A DNA stretch of 64,000 nucleotides from Blautia liquoris (GCF_015159595.1 NZ_CP063304.1:3038001-3102000), one strand, 5' to 3'. Positions 15,786 to 28,943 are shown, counted from the first letter of the stretch. The notes: a model not told the origin generated them from the sequence alone. A program made the numbers and translations.

Positions 15786-17552
15786 CTATTCCTGATTTTC
15801 TTCTTTTTTGATCTGAATATGAACATCATCCAGCTGTTTCTCTGTAACCGGAGCCGGTGCATTCATCATAAGATCCATTGCGTTTTTATTCATGGGAAAT
15901 GGAATAATCTCGCGGATACTCTCATCCCCTGTAATCAGCATAATCATACGATCGATCCCCGGCGCAATTCCCGCATGCGGCGGTGCTCCAAAGCAGAACG
16001 CATTGTACATAGCCGGGAATTTTGCCATCACATCCTCCTCGCCTAGTCCGATCATGTTAAATGCCTTGATCATAATCTTAGGATCATGATTTCTCACAGC
16101 GCCGGAAGACAACTCAATTCCGTTGCAGACCAAATCGTACTGATATGCCAATATCTCAAGAGTTTCCTGATTATTTAAAGCATCTATCCCTCCCTGTGGC
16201 ATAGAAAATGGGTTATGGCAGAATTCCAGCTCTCCAGATTCTTCTCCGATCTCATACATAGGAAAATCAACAATCCAGCAGAATTCATAACAGTCTTTCT
16301 TCATGTGAGCATCGCAATTTGCACCCAAAAGGTTGCGCAGAACACCTGCCGACTTTTGAGCCTCTGATTTTTTTCCCGCCGTCAGACCAATAAAATCACC
16401 AGGCTGAAGATTAAGTTTTTCAACAATCTCCGACTGTTTGTCCTTAAGGAACTTGCTGATTCCACCGGAGAATGCTTTATCTTCGGTGTATTTGAACCAA
16501 TATGCCTTACTTCCACTTGTAACTTCCACGTCACTGCAAATTTTATCGATTACCTTGCGGCTTGCCTGAAACTGGTCCATCACGATGGCCTTTATAATAT
16601 TTCCTTCAAACGGTTGGAAACCACAATCGGACAAAAGCTCAGATGCATCCTGAATCTCAAGATCAATTCGAAGATCAGGCTTGTCCGTTCCATATCTCTC
16701 CAGTGACTCCAGATATGGAATTCGCCGAAATGGTGTTTTTGAACTATTTTTATAGACTCCATATTTTTCAAATACAGGTGGAAGTACTTCCTCATTCACT
16801 GCAAAGACATCTTCCTGGTCAGCAAATGCCATCTCCATGTCCAGCTGATAGAATTCTCCCGGTGAGCGATCTGCCCTGGCATCCTCATCGCGAAAGCATG
16901 GAGCAATCTGAAAATAGCGATCAAAACCGGACGCCATCAGAATTTGTTTAAACTGCTGAGGAGCCTGTGGCAATGCATAGAATTTGCCCTCATGAAGTCT
17001 GGATGGAACAAGATAATCCCTTGCACCTTCCGGTGAGGAACAGGTCAAAATTGGTGTCGTAATCTCTAAAAATCCAAGTTCTGTCATTCTCTGTCTGAGT
17101 TCTGCAATGATCTTACTTCTCAGAACGATCTTGTCCTTTATTTTTGGATTACGAAGATCCAGATAGCGATATTTCAGACGTAAATTTTCGTCAGCCTCTG
17201 TAGATCGATTAATCTCGAATGGCAGTGCCTGGTGTCTGCATTCACCCAGCAAAGTGATCTTCCCCGGAACTACCTCAATATCTCCTGTCGAAAGATTTTC
17301 GTTCTTACTGGAACGCTCTCTTACTATACCATCCACACGAATGGTAGATTCATTATTGATACTATCTATTATGCTCATCATATCCTCTGTATCAATTACA
17401 ATCTGAGTCGTTCCATAGAAATCTCTGAGTATTAAAAACCCGAGATTCTTAGAAACTTTACGCAGATTTTCATACCATCCAACTAAAGTGACCTTTTCTC
17501 CGATATTGCTGCTTCGGAGTTCATTACACGTATGTGTTCTAGACTGTGTCAT
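15786..17552 (-). CDS. aspS: Aspartate--tRNA ligase
   Basis: A 588-residue class II synthetase that charges tRNA-Asp. It has an N-terminal OB-fold anticodon-binding domain (VTLVGWYENLRKVSKNLGFL). The catalytic core has motif 1 around EITTPILTCSSPEGARDYLVPSR, motif 2 FQIAPCFRDEDARADRSPGEF, a bacterial GAD insert in the middle, and motif 3 GIAPGIDRMIMLI near the end. The length is normal. AAGGAG lies 7 bases before the ATG. No T-box leader is visible upstream. Confidence 0.97.
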   Translation of the reverse strand: MTQSRTHTCNELRSSNIGEKVTLVGWYENLRKVSKNLGFLILRDFYGTTQIVIDTEDMMSIIDSINNESTIRVDGIVRERSSKNENLSTGDIEVVPGKITLLGECRHQALPFEINRSTEADENLRLKYRYLDLRNPKIKDKIVLRSKIIAELRQRMTELGFLEITTPILTCSSPEGARDYLVPSRLHEGKFYALPQAPQQFKQILMASGFDRYFQIAPCFRDEDARADRSPGEFYQLDMEMAFADQEDVFAVNEEVLPPVFEKYGVYKNSSKTPFRRIPYLESLERYGTDKPDLRIDLEIQDASELLSDCGFQPFEGNIIKAIVMDQFQASRKVIDKICSDVEVTSGSKAYWFKYTEDKAFSGGISKFLKDKQSEIVEKLNLQPGDFIGLTAGKKSEAQKSAGVLRNLLGANCDAHMKKDCYEFCWIVDFPMYEIGEESGELEFCHNPFSMPQGGIDALNNQETLEILAYQYDLVCNGIELSSGAVRNHDPKIMIKAFNMIGLGEEDVMAKFPAMYNAFCFGAPPHAGIAPGIDRMIMLITGDESIREIIPFPMNKNAMDLMMNAPAPVTEKQLDDVHIQIKKEENQE

Positions 17553-17592
17553 CTAAGTTCTCCTTATAATCAATTAATAATTTCTATGATAT

Positions 17593-17772
17593 CAGGGTCA
17601 AAAGGTCCTGCGTTTCATGCTTGCATGAAAAAGCATGACCTTGAGACCCGAACAAACATGAGAAAGCAGCCCGATTAGGGTGTATTTCGAATGTTTGTAG
17701 GATTACGTAAGCACAAAGTGCGGAGTAATCCGTGTATCATATGGGGTCAAATTACTTTTGACCCCATCATCT
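17593..17772 (+). repeat. Composite hairpin repeat element, copy B
   Basis: About 180 bases. The left part repeats copy A (GGGTCAAAAGGTCCTGCG, TTTCATGCTTGCATGAAA, GCATGACCTTGAGACCC). A second hairpin has GGATTAC/GTAATCC arms and a third has GGGGTCAAA/TTTGACCCC arms. The outer ends GGGTCAAAAG and CTTTTGACCC are inverted, so the whole resembles a non-coding miniature transposable element. It lies upstream of aspS, between it and the rRNA operon end. Confidence 0.7.
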
Positions 17773-17835
17773 TTCTATTATACCAGAAACATAAAGTCAA
17801 CTCAATATAGCACCGACATAATAACCTTTAAATAC

Positions 17836-17866
17836 AAAAAAAGACCCTGTCAGTATGACAGGATCT
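17836..17866 (-). terminator. Terminator of the rRNA/tRNA-Asn operon
   Basis: Minus strand CCTGTCA, TAC loop, TGACAGG, then GTC and seven T residues. It follows tRNA-Asn closely. Confidence 0.9.
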
Positions 17867-17874
17867 CATCTCTA

Positions 17875-17947
17875 ACTCCCCGAGTAGGGTTCGAACCTAC
17901 GACAACTCGGTTAACAGCCGAGGGCTCTACCGCTGAGCTATCGAGGA
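17875..17947 (-). tRNA. tRNA-Asn (GTT)
   Basis: It reads TCCTCGATAGCTCAGCGG at the 5' end, the anticodon stem-loop CTCGGCTGTTAACCGAG (anticodon GTT), and the T arm GTAGG-TTCGAAC-CCTAC. The 3' acceptor arm has one extra G, so the exact 3' end is uncertain by a base. It is the last gene of the rRNA operon. Confidence 0.93.
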
Positions 17948-17968
17948 TTATTCTGTTTTGGATACTTT

Positions 17969-18001
17969 ACATACGTATCTTCAAAACCGCATACAAATTA
18001 T
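17969..18001. repeat. 23S pre-rRNA processing stem, 3' arm
   Basis: Complementary over about 33 bases with few mismatches to 21329-21361 on the other side of the 23S gene (shared ATACGTA and TATGCGGTTTT cores). This is the usual RNase III processing stem that brackets 23S rRNA. Confidence 0.75.
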
Positions 18002-18061
18002 AACATCATTCCATCTTTTTGTAAACACCGGACCTTCACTTGATGATAAACTTCATCAAGT

Positions 18062-21111
<3,050 letters not shown>

Positions 21112-21558
21112 TTGTTGGTCCACCTCCCCGCTAGCGTGCGGTTCGGTTTTGTGTTTACTGATTCTGTATTGGAATCCATGTCTGACTCTCATCTTCCATG
21201 GACTTCGACTTTCTTTAAAAGCATCGATTCTTTCGAATCTATCTGGTTTCGATAACATCATGTATTCTCATACACAATGCCTCGGATGTCTTTTCTCTAT
21301 CTTGCGTTTTTCACGCTTGGATATAGATATAATCTGTATGCGGTTTTCAAGGTACGTATCTGACTGAATCTTTATCAGTCATCAGGAAACAAAACAAAGA
21401 AACGAAAAACCTTGCAAGGCTCTCTCCTCTTTCGTTTTACCTTCTGATCACTGGTAAAAACCAGCTCTAACAGCACTTCCCTGCTGATAAAGGTTAGCAC
21501 ACTTCTTTGGGTGCCTGTTCTATTCTCATCAAGTGCTTCACCTACACTTTGTATTAGG
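21112..21558 (-). other. 5S-23S spacer without tRNA genes
   Basis: No tRNA or ORF of note. It contains the 5' arm of the 23S processing stem (21329-21361). The rest shows AT-rich leader-like sequence. Confidence 0.6.
21329..21361. repeat. 23S pre-rRNA processing stem, 5' arm
   Basis: Complement of 17969-18001; see that entry. It marks the 5' processing side of 23S, after the 5S gene. Confidence 0.75.
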
Positions 21559-21677
21559 TGCTGGCAGCCACCTGCTCTCCCACACCGTTACCAGTGTAGT
21601 ACCATCGGCCGCTTAAGGCTTAACCTTCGTGTTCGGGATGGGTACGGGTGTTTCCCCTAAACGCATCGCCGCCAGCA
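21559..21677 (-). rRNA. rrf: 5S ribosomal RNA
   Basis: On the minus strand it contains the conserved CACCCGTACCCATCCCGAAC and AAGCGGCCGATGGTA, with pairing ends GCTGGCGG.../...TGCCAGC. It is about 119 bases. It lies between 16S and 23S, not after 23S, which is an unusual order. Confidence 0.94.
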
Positions 21678-21737
21678 GTTAGTTATTCAGTTTTGAGACT
21701 GACAAGCTGTAAAAGTTTCGTTTCTGTTACTTTTACA

Positions 21738-21765
21738 CTTGATAACTAAACAGTAAAACACATCC
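21738..21765. repeat. 16S pre-rRNA processing stem, 3' arm
   Basis: The 28 bases from 21738 (CTTGATAACTAAACAGTAAA onward) are complementary to 23459-23486 with a single mismatch, enclosing the whole 16S gene. Confidence 0.85.
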
Positions 21766-21781
21766 GGTTACTCATCCGTTT

Positions 21782-23320
<1,539 letters not shown>

Positions 23321-23458
23321 CAATATGATCATCCGCTGATTTCTCAGTTGATGCAAAGTTCGTTCCAGGTCAAAATCAACTACTAGCTAATTTATCCCTT
23401 TTACTGTTTTTTAAGGATCTTTCGATCGTTCATTGTTAATTCTCAAATGGACTTTCGA

Positions 23459-23486
23459 GGATGTGTTTTACTGTTTAATTATCAAG
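23459..23486. repeat. 16S pre-rRNA processing stem, 5' arm
   Basis: Complement of 21738-21765 in the 16S leader; substrate for RNase III type cutting. Confidence 0.85.
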
Positions 23487-23522
23487 GTTCCTGTTCGTTC
23501 CTGTTTTTGCAGCAACTTGATT

Positions 23523-23551
23523 ATCTTATCACGCTGTATCTGCTTTGTCAA
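23523..23551 (-). promoter_or_regulatory. rRNA promoter P2
   Basis: Minus strand TTGACA (23551-23546), 17 bases, TAAGAT (23528-23523). Confidence 0.85.
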
Positions 23552-23622
23552 GAACTTTTTCTTTCTTTTTATCTCAATATGAGATGTTTTGCTGTGCAGC
23601 TTGTTTCGTCGACAGCTTGATT

Positions 23623-23652
23623 ATCTTATCACATATTAGTATCTTTTGTCAA
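23623..23652 (-). promoter_or_regulatory. rRNA promoter P1
   Basis: Minus strand TTGACA (23652-23647), 18 bases, TAAGAT (23628-23623). Its -10 surroundings (GTGATAAGATAATCAAG) repeat those of P2, so the two are a tandem duplication. Confidence 0.85.
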
Positions 23653-23701
23653 CACTTTTTTATGATAATCTTGGATCTAATTTCTGCCCACTGATAATCA
23701 A

Positions 23702-23791
23702 CGGAGAAGGAGGGATTTGAACCCTCGCGCCGCTATTAACGACCTACTCCCTTTCCAGGGGAGCCCCTTCAGCCAGCTTGGGTACTTCTCC
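23702..23791 (-). tRNA. tRNA-Ser (GGA)
   Basis: A 90-base class II tRNA with acceptor GGAGAAG/CTTCTCC. The anticodon loop CTGGAAA gives GGA. It has a long variable arm and T loop TTCAAAT. It lies upstream of the rRNA promoters. Confidence 0.95.
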
Positions 23792-23882
23792 ACTTGCCTG
23801 AATTATATACATTCATTCAATTCGTATCCACTATATGATATCCAACGCTTACACTTGACCATTGAAAACCATATCGTGAAAA

Positions 23883-23968
23883 CGGAGAGGGTGGGATTCG
23901 AACCCACGCGCCCTTTCGGACAAACGGTTTTCAAGACCGCCTCGTTATGACCGCTTCGATACCTCTCC
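23883..23968 (-). tRNA. tRNA-Ser (TGA)
   Basis: A class II tRNA with acceptor GGAGAGG/CCTCTCC. The anticodon loop CTTGAAA gives TGA. It has a long variable arm and T loop TTCGAAT. First gene of a two-tRNA transcript. Confidence 0.95.
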
Positions 23969-24033
23969 ATATGCAATTCACCCTCATGAACCTACATGTT
24001 TTCCTATAAGAATCACTGAATCGCGCATTGGAT

Positions 24034-24062
24034 ATCATATCATCAGCAGTGTAAAATGTCAA
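24034..24062 (-). promoter_or_regulatory. Promoter of the tRNA-Ser pair
   Basis: Minus strand TTGACA (24062-24057), 17 bases, TATGAT (24039-24034), right after the ispD end. Confidence 0.8.
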
Positions 24063-24080
24063 TAACTTTTTTTCTGTTTT

Positions 24081-24788
24081 TTAACATTTTTCCAATTGTT
24101 GGGCAAAAATCTCTGCTATTTCGAGATCTTCCGCTGTTGTGATCTTAATGTTTTTGTAATTCCCTTCATATGTGAAGACCGGATAATTATCCATCTTCTC
24201 CACTACGGTTGCATCATCTGTAATTCCAGTCTTATCTTGTGTCTGCAGCCTGTCATAAGCACTGCGGATCACCTCATAGCGAAATATCTGAGGCGTCTGT
24301 ACAATCCAGACCTCATCACGATTCGGCGTTTCCCTCACCAGACCATTGCGGTCTGTCAGTTTGATTGTATCTTTCGATGGAACAGCGGCCACACATGCTC
24401 CGGTACTTATCACCTTTTCATAGCCTCGCAAAAGAATCTCCTCTGTCAGGAATGGGCGAGCCCCATCATGAATAAACACATAATCCGGTTCATTGCAAAG
24501 CTTGAGCCCTTCATAAACAGAATCATATCTTTCGGAACCACCTGCTATGATATGTGTCACCTTTGTAAAACCACATTGTGCTGAAAAATGTTTTTCGCAG
24601 TAAGGGAGCATTTCCTGCGCCGTCACCAAAATCACCTCATTGATCAGAACGCAATTCTGGAAACATTCCAGTGAATAGTATAACACAGGTTTGTCCAGAA
24701 TATTCATAAACTGTTTGGGGATTTTGCTTTCCATACGGGTCCCCTTTCCCGCAGCGAGAAGTATCGCCGTACATTTATCCCTTTTCAT
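24081..24788 (-). CDS. ispD: 2-C-methyl-D-erythritol 4-phosphate cytidylyltransferase
   Basis: A 235-residue enzyme that makes CDP-methylerythritol from MEP and CTP in the non-mevalonate isoprenoid pathway. The nucleotide-binding motif AILLAAGKGTRM begins at residue 8. VFIHDGARPFL (near 103), the TPNRDEVWIVQTPQ(I/V)F region, and ITDDATVVE follow, all hallmarks of IspD. The Lys of the KIPKQF segment is in place. It is the last gene of the relQ-rnz-tsaD-ispD run. Confidence 0.95.
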   Translation of the reverse strand: MKRDKCTAILLAAGKGTRMESKIPKQFMNILDKPVLYYSLECFQNCVLINEVILVTAQEMLPYCEKHFSAQCGFTKVTHIIAGGSERYDSVYEGLKLCNEPDYVFIHDGARPFLTEEILLRGYEKVISTGACVAAVPSKDTIKLTDRNGLVRETPNRDEVWIVQTPQIFRYEVIRSAYDRLQTQDKTGITDDATVVEKMDNYPVFTYEGNYKNIKITTAEDLEIAEIFAQQLEKC

Positions 24789-24879
24789 GCAAATTCTCTA
24801 CCCCTCTTTTCAGATACTCTTCGACGACCGCAGTTCCAACATGCCTTTTGTTTTCATGATGGCTGCCTCCCTTTATCAT
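24775..24879 (-). pseudogene. Remnant of a YraN (UPF0102) gene
   Basis: A 34-codon frame containing NKRHVGTAVVEEYLKRG, which looks like the N-terminal start of YraN-type putative endonucleases, then ends at TAA inside the ispD start. The rest of the domain is missing. The ATG at 24879 has no ideal ribosome site. It may be a relic of deletion or only a chance likeness. Confidence 0.4.
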
Positions 24880-24894
24880 GTGCGCCAAAGCTTT

Positions 24895-25920
24895 TCAGCG
24901 CTCACCGAGTTTTAAGTTCGGCACGGCATTTAGATCAAGATCGCTTCTCGTCCCTTTTTGATATTCATAATATGCTGCAACTCCAATCATAGCCGCATTG
25001 TCGGTACAAAATATTGGTGACGGATGATAAAACGTAATAGTTTCACGCTGACATGCCTCTTTCATGGCCGCTCTCAGATGTCGGTTCGAGGCTACTCCCC
25101 CTGCAATAGCGAGCTTATCAACATGAAAGTCTCTCGCACCGCGGATTGCAGTGTCCACCAGCACATCTGTCACTGCTTTCTGAAAAGAAGCTGCGACATC
25201 CGCTCTGTTTACCGGCTCATCTTTCATCTTACACTGATTCAGGTAATTCAAGACTGCCGATTTCAAACCACTAAAACTGAAATCATAAGGAGCCCCCTCT
25301 ACCTTTGCCCGTGGAAATGCAATTGCATCCGGATTTCCCTCCTCTGACAGCTTATCTATCTTCGGACCGCCGGGATATCCTAGTCCTATCGCTCTGGCCA
25401 CTTTGTCGAATGCTTCTCCTGCTGCATCGTCTCGTGTTCTTCCAAGGATTTCAAATTCACCATAGTCTTTGACAATCACCAGATGGGTATGCCCTCCAGA
25501 TATGATTTCACACATAAAAGGTGGCTCTAGTTCGGGATATTCAATATAATTGGCGCTGACATGCCCTTCTATATGATGCACACCGATCAACGGCAGATGT
25601 TTTGCATAGGCAATCGCCTTAGCCTCAGACACCCCGACCAGCAATGCTCCGACAAGTCCCGGTCCGTAAGTTACGCCGATCGCATCAATATCATCCAACG
25701 TGACATTTGCATCGGAAAGTGCCTGTTTTATGACCTGATTAATCCTTTCAATATGCTTTCTGGAAGCAATCTCCGGTACAACGCCCCCATATAACGTATG
25801 CAGTTCTATCTGAGATGAAATCACATTCGACAATATGATTCTTCCATTTTTCACGACAGAAGCTGCCGTTTCGTCACAAGAACTCTCTATTCCCAGTATC
25901 AAGATATCTTTTTCACTCAT
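24895..25920 (-). CDS. tsaD: tRNA N6-threonylcarbamoyladenosine transferase TsaD
   Basis: A 341-residue ASKHA-fold protein that moves the threonylcarbamoyl group to A37 of ANN-decoding tRNAs, working with TsaB/TsaE. N-terminal [16 protein letters not shown], the metal-binding HHIEGH near residue 113, SGGHTHLV near 137, and a C-terminal [10 protein letters not shown] are all present. The start ATG at 25920 overlaps the rnz stop by 8 bases. The longer upstream extension lies inside rnz and is rejected. Confidence 0.96.
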   Translation of the reverse strand: MSEKDILILGIESSCDETAASVVKNGRIILSNVISSQIELHTLYGGVVPEIASRKHIERINQVIKQALSDANVTLDDIDAIGVTYGPGLVGALLVGVSEAKAIAYAKHLPLIGVHHIEGHVSANYIEYPELEPPFMCEIISGGHTHLVIVKDYGEFEILGRTRDDAAGEAFDKVARAIGLGYPGGPKIDKLSEEGNPDAIAFPRAKVEGAPYDFSFSGLKSAVLNYLNQCKMKDEPVNRADVAASFQKAVTDVLVDTAIRGARDFHVDKLAIAGGVASNRHLRAAMKEACQRETITFYHPSPIFCTDNAAMIGVAAYYEYQKGTRSDLDLNAVPNLKLGER

Positions 25921-26839
25921 TTTCAATTTTGCCCTCTTCAAATAACAACTCCACGGATCTGCCATCTTTTGCTGTATATGTCTCCGGAAAGATTTCACGT
26001 GCGCTGTCCAGATATTGATCTGGATGGGCAAGTGAGGGGCTATAGTGAGTCAGCCACATCTGACGGACGTCGGCTTCTTTTGCAAGGCTTGCAGCCTCCC
26101 TGAAAGTCATGTGCTTATATTCTTTCGCCTTGACATCTTTATCTGGCTCTCCATACATTCCCTCACAGATAAACAAATCTGAACCGGCAGCATGTTCCGA
26201 AATAACGGGAACTGGTCTGGTATCTGTACAGTAAGTTACTTTGATCCCTTTTCTTACGTCACCAAGTACCATATCGGGTGTGTAAGTCAGACCGTCACTC
26301 TCTATCGTCTCTCCCTTTTGAAGACAATTCCAGTACTTCACAGGTATATTCTGAGCCTGTGCCCTCTTTACATCGAACTTTCCGCTGCGTGGAATCTCAA
26401 TCGTATAACCGTAACATATAACACTGTGGTTCACCCGATAAGCTGTGATATGGTATCCATCAATCTCGAACTTTTGCTCACGCTCTGCAATCTCGATACA
26501 TCGAATCGGAAATGGCAGTTCCGGACAAATGACACGAAGTGCTGACACAACTCTGTTGAGTCCCTTTGGTCCAATCAGTGTCAGAGTTTCCGTCCTTTCG
26601 GCATTTCCCATCGTCAGCAGAAGTCCCGGCAGGCCACTGATATGATCCGCATGGTAGTGGGTAAAACATATCACATCAATCGGTTTGAATGTCCATCCTT
26701 TTTCTTTAATTGCTATCTGCGTTCCCTCGCCGCAGTCAATCAGTAAATTACTTCCATTATATCTGGTCATCAGAGAGGTCAGCCATCTGTTTGGCAGGGG
26801 CATCATCCCTCCGGTTCCCAATAAACATACATCTAACAT
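25913..26839 (-). CDS. rnz: Ribonuclease Z
   Basis: A 308-residue metallo-beta-lactamase fold endonuclease that trims tRNA 3' trailers. The zinc motif [10 protein letters not shown] lies near residue 62. The early [18 protein letters not shown] and later TYCTDTRPV and [13 protein letters not shown] with LTHYSP fit RNase Z. The ATG at 26839 follows GGAGTATTG; an in-frame TTG lies just before. The CCA-less tRNA genes in this window would be its substrates. Confidence 0.95.
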   Translation of the reverse strand: MLDVCLLGTGGMMPLPNRWLTSLMTRYNGSNLLIDCGEGTQIAIKEKGWTFKPIDVICFTHYHADHISGLPGLLLTMGNAERTETLTLIGPKGLNRVVSALRVICPELPFPIRCIEIAEREQKFEIDGYHITAYRVNHSVICYGYTIEIPRSGKFDVKRAQAQNIPVKYWNCLQKGETIESDGLTYTPDMVLGDVRKGIKVTYCTDTRPVPVISEHAAGSDLFICEGMYGEPDKDVKAKEYKHMTFREAASLAKEADVRQMWLTHYSPSLAHPDQYLDSAREIFPETYTAKDGRSVELLFEEGKIENE

Positions 26840-26848
26840 CAATACTCC

Positions 26849-27517
26849 TTACTCAATCTTCTGTTCTATCTGATTACGTATTTCCTGCATTCTGTAATCC
26901 AGACTGCTTGTAATTTCGGCACAGTTTTTTAGTTCCCTGGAAATACTGTCATAATTCTCGACATCTTTCTTATATGCAAGTTTATGTTCAAGGCTTGCCC
27001 AGAAATCCATTGCAATTGTCCGAAACTGAACTTCTACCTTCATCATCTTTTTCCCTTCTGTAAAGAATACGGGCACTTCCAAAATCAAGTGCAGACTGCG
27101 ATATCCATTTGGTTTGGGATTTTGGATATAGTCCTTTCTCTTAATAATGCGGATATCATCCTGCTTTTCAATCATTTGGGCCACATTATAGATATCCTCC
27201 GGAAAAGAGCAGATCACACGGATTCCGGCTATATCTGTAAGGTTTTCCTCTATATTCTCCAAGGTCAGTTCCAACCCTTTTCGTTTCATCTTTTCTACAA
27301 TTGCAAAAGGCGTCTTTATACGGCTCTTAATTGTCTCTATTGGATTTCTCTGGAAGTTATTTTTAAATTCTTCATTTAAGACCCGGATCTTTGTCTCCAC
27401 TTCCATAGATGCACAGTGATATTGTAACATCATCTTACGAAATGGTTCCATCTTCTCCATGATTTTTTCAGGGTTCTCTGCCTTCAGCACTTCATTAATC
27501 GTTTCTTCTGAACTCAT
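26849..27517 (-). CDS. Small alarmone synthetase (RelQ-like GTP pyrophosphokinase)
   Basis: A 222-residue RelA/SpoT synthetase-domain protein without hydrolase or ACT domains, the size of the RelQ/YjbM class. Motifs: KTPFAIVEKMKRKG near 68, the metal site region DIAGIRVICSFPEDIY near 93, PNGYRSLHLILEVP near 130, and VEVQFRTIAMDFWASLEHKLAYK near 157. It makes (p)ppGpp in stress. First gene of the run towards ispD, with its own promoter. Confidence 0.92.
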   Translation of the reverse strand: MSSEETINEVLKAENPEKIMEKMEPFRKMMLQYHCASMEVETKIRVLNEEFKNNFQRNPIETIKSRIKTPFAIVEKMKRKGLELTLENIEENLTDIAGIRVICSFPEDIYNVAQMIEKQDDIRIIKRKDYIQNPKPNGYRSLHLILEVPVFFTEGKKMMKVEVQFRTIAMDFWASLEHKLAYKKDVENYDSISRELKNCAEITSSLDYRMQEIRNQIEQKIE

Positions 27518-27575
27518 GTATTAGCTCTTCCTCTCTCGGGTTCACGATCTGCATATATATTTCTCTGCAGTTTTT

Positions 27576-27604
27576 ACTTTATCTTATCCGGCCTGGCAAT
27601 GCAA
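27576..27604 (-). promoter_or_regulatory. Promoter of the relQ-like/rnz/tsaD/ispD run
   Basis: Minus strand TTGCAT (27604-27599), 17 bases, TAAAGT (27581-27576), about 60 bases before the start codon. Confidence 0.65.
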
Positions 27605-27624
27605 GTCTTTTTATAATGCATTAT

Positions 27625-27663
27625 AAAAAAGAATGCCCGGTTTTAAGAGAGCATCCTTTTTTT
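27625..27663. terminator. Bidirectional terminator at the tRNA-Pro site
   Basis: GAATGC (27631-27636) pairs with GCATCC (27651-27656), with six A residues on the left and seven T residues on the right. On the minus strand it follows the tRNA-Pro 3' fragment, so it is probably the original host tRNA terminator. Confidence 0.7.
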
Positions 27664-27684
27664 GTCATTATAAAATTTACAAAA

Positions 27685-27726
27685 TCGAAGCGACGGGATT
27701 CGAACCCACGACCTCTGCGTCCCGAA
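27685..27726 (-). other. Prophage attachment site (tRNA-Pro 3' fragment)
   Basis: On the minus strand it reads TTCGGGACGCAGAGGTCG, TGGGTTCGAATCCCGT, CGCTTCGA. This is the anticodon loop (CGG), anticodon stem 3' side, variable loop, T arm and acceptor 3' side of a tRNA-Pro, with no 5' half. To its left lies host sequence with the tRNA terminator, to its right the phage genes. This is the duplicated att core left by integration into a tRNA 3' end; the full tRNA is expected at the other prophage end. Confidence 0.75.
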
Positions 27727-27941
27727 CTTTAAATTTTGCTCTTTGTAACTTTTCGTATTTTTCAAAAACGTTGATTTTAAGCCATTTTCAGGCATTTTAC
27801 TTTTTCTAATTTCCGTAGCTTAATCTATCTTTTTATAACTTTGTTAGTCAAATGTTAGTCAGATCATCAACACCCATACAGGTATCCTGAATTGAAATAC
27901 CCCGTAAAATGCAACTGCCTCAGGAATGTTTTATAAGCTGA
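27727..27941. other. Prophage edge, no gene seen
   Basis: About 215 AT-rich bases between the att core and the first phage gene. No convincing ORF or integrase fragment; short repeats of TTAGTCA type only. Confidence 0.5.
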
Positions 27942-28943
27942 TTATTTTTTCTGTTTATGTGATGTTTCTTTCACTAAATCACAATCCGTTAAATAATTTT
28001 TTGCAAATAAAAAACTTATTTTTTTGTCTTCATCTTGTACATCGTATAATAGGATTCCAGTATTGGTTTCAGTATTAATCTTCTGAACACTTAGCTTTTT
28101 GAAATTCTTATCAAACTTACTTTCGTAAATATTACCTCCCATGTAGGACTCGCCTAAATTCTCTTTATCGCAGCTGTAGTACAATGAATACGTTTCGTCC
28201 CCATTCCAAAAGAAGCTTGCCGGCTCATGGTCACAGTCAGGATTTTCAAGTACCCTTCCTGTTTCCCAGTCTTTGTAATCGTCACTTTCTGAACGTGCTA
28301 TTACTATGGAAGAACCCCCCTTATCAACTATCTCTTTTTCGTATACCAAGCCAAGTCCATTATCAAGTCTTATTAAATCAACATCTTCTATATTATACTG
28401 TTCGGACACAATATCAGATATGTATTCTATATTTATTAAATCAGATGTTTTATATAATTTTACGGTATATTGACCATTCTCTTGATTCACGTCGGAATTA
28501 TTTATGTTCCCTATAATTTCTGTTGCAGTAAAATAATATTCCTCACCTATTTTAATAATGGCAGGGTCAATGCTCAAATTATCCGATTTCCAAAGAATAT
28601 TGTTTTGAATAAGATTATACTGTTTATTGAACTGTGCTATACCTATCTCATTTTCAAAATTACCATAGATAACGACATTATCTTCCGTACATACATCAAC
28701 CCAATTTGACTGAATTCCGTAATCGTTCTTAAAAAGGGTTCCATCTTCATTGTAAATACTCATTTCGCCACCAACACTGGTTATTATTTTGTCATTAAAA
28801 AACTTAGCATCTCCGTTATGTAGTTTATCTATATTAAATACAATATTTGTGCTAACGTCTTTGAGGGTATCTCCTGTGCACCCATTGCCTACTATTGAGA
28901 ACAAAATGCCTACCACAATTCCAAGTGCTACCTTTCCTTTCAT
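27942..28943 (-). CDS. Predicted lipoprotein, prophage cargo
   Basis: A 333-residue secreted protein. The signal peptide (residues 1-21) ends in a lipobox-like GNGC. The rest has repeated short beta segments with Asp/Asn-rich turns (GEEYYFTATEI, GLGLVYEKE, ETYSLYYSCD), suggestive of a beta-propeller like that of GH43-type proteins, but no catalytic motif was identified. It lies between the att site and the endolysin, the usual place for lysogenic conversion genes, and is more AT-rich than the phage structural genes. Function unknown. Confidence 0.65.
   Translation of the reverse strand: MKGKVALGIVVGILFSIVGNGCTGDTLKDVSTNIVFNIDKLHNGDAKFFNDKIITSVGGEMSIYNEDGTLFKNDYGIQSNWVDVCTEDNVVIYGNFENEIGIAQFNKQYNLIQNNILWKSDNLSIDPAIIKIGEEYYFTATEIIGNINNSDVNQENGQYTVKLYKTSDLINIEYISDIVSEQYNIEDVDLIRLDNGLGLVYEKEIVDKGGSSIVIARSESDDYKDWETGRVLENPDCDHEPASFFWNGDETYSLYYSCDKENLGESYMGGNIYESKFDKNFKKLSVQKINTETNTGILLYDVQDEDKKISFLFAKNYLTDCDLVKETSHKQKK

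Noticed and set aside
17553-17760. T-box riboswitch upstream of aspS
   Set aside because: No AGGGTGGNACCGCG-type motif or specifier stem is present; the region is a repeat element.
25921-26031. 37-residue N-terminal extension of TsaD
   Set aside because: It lies within rnz in another frame, and TsaD of normal length starts at 25920.
27685-27726. A complete tRNA-Pro gene at this place
   Set aside because: The 5' half (acceptor, D arm) is absent; the upstream bases do not pair with the acceptor 3' side.
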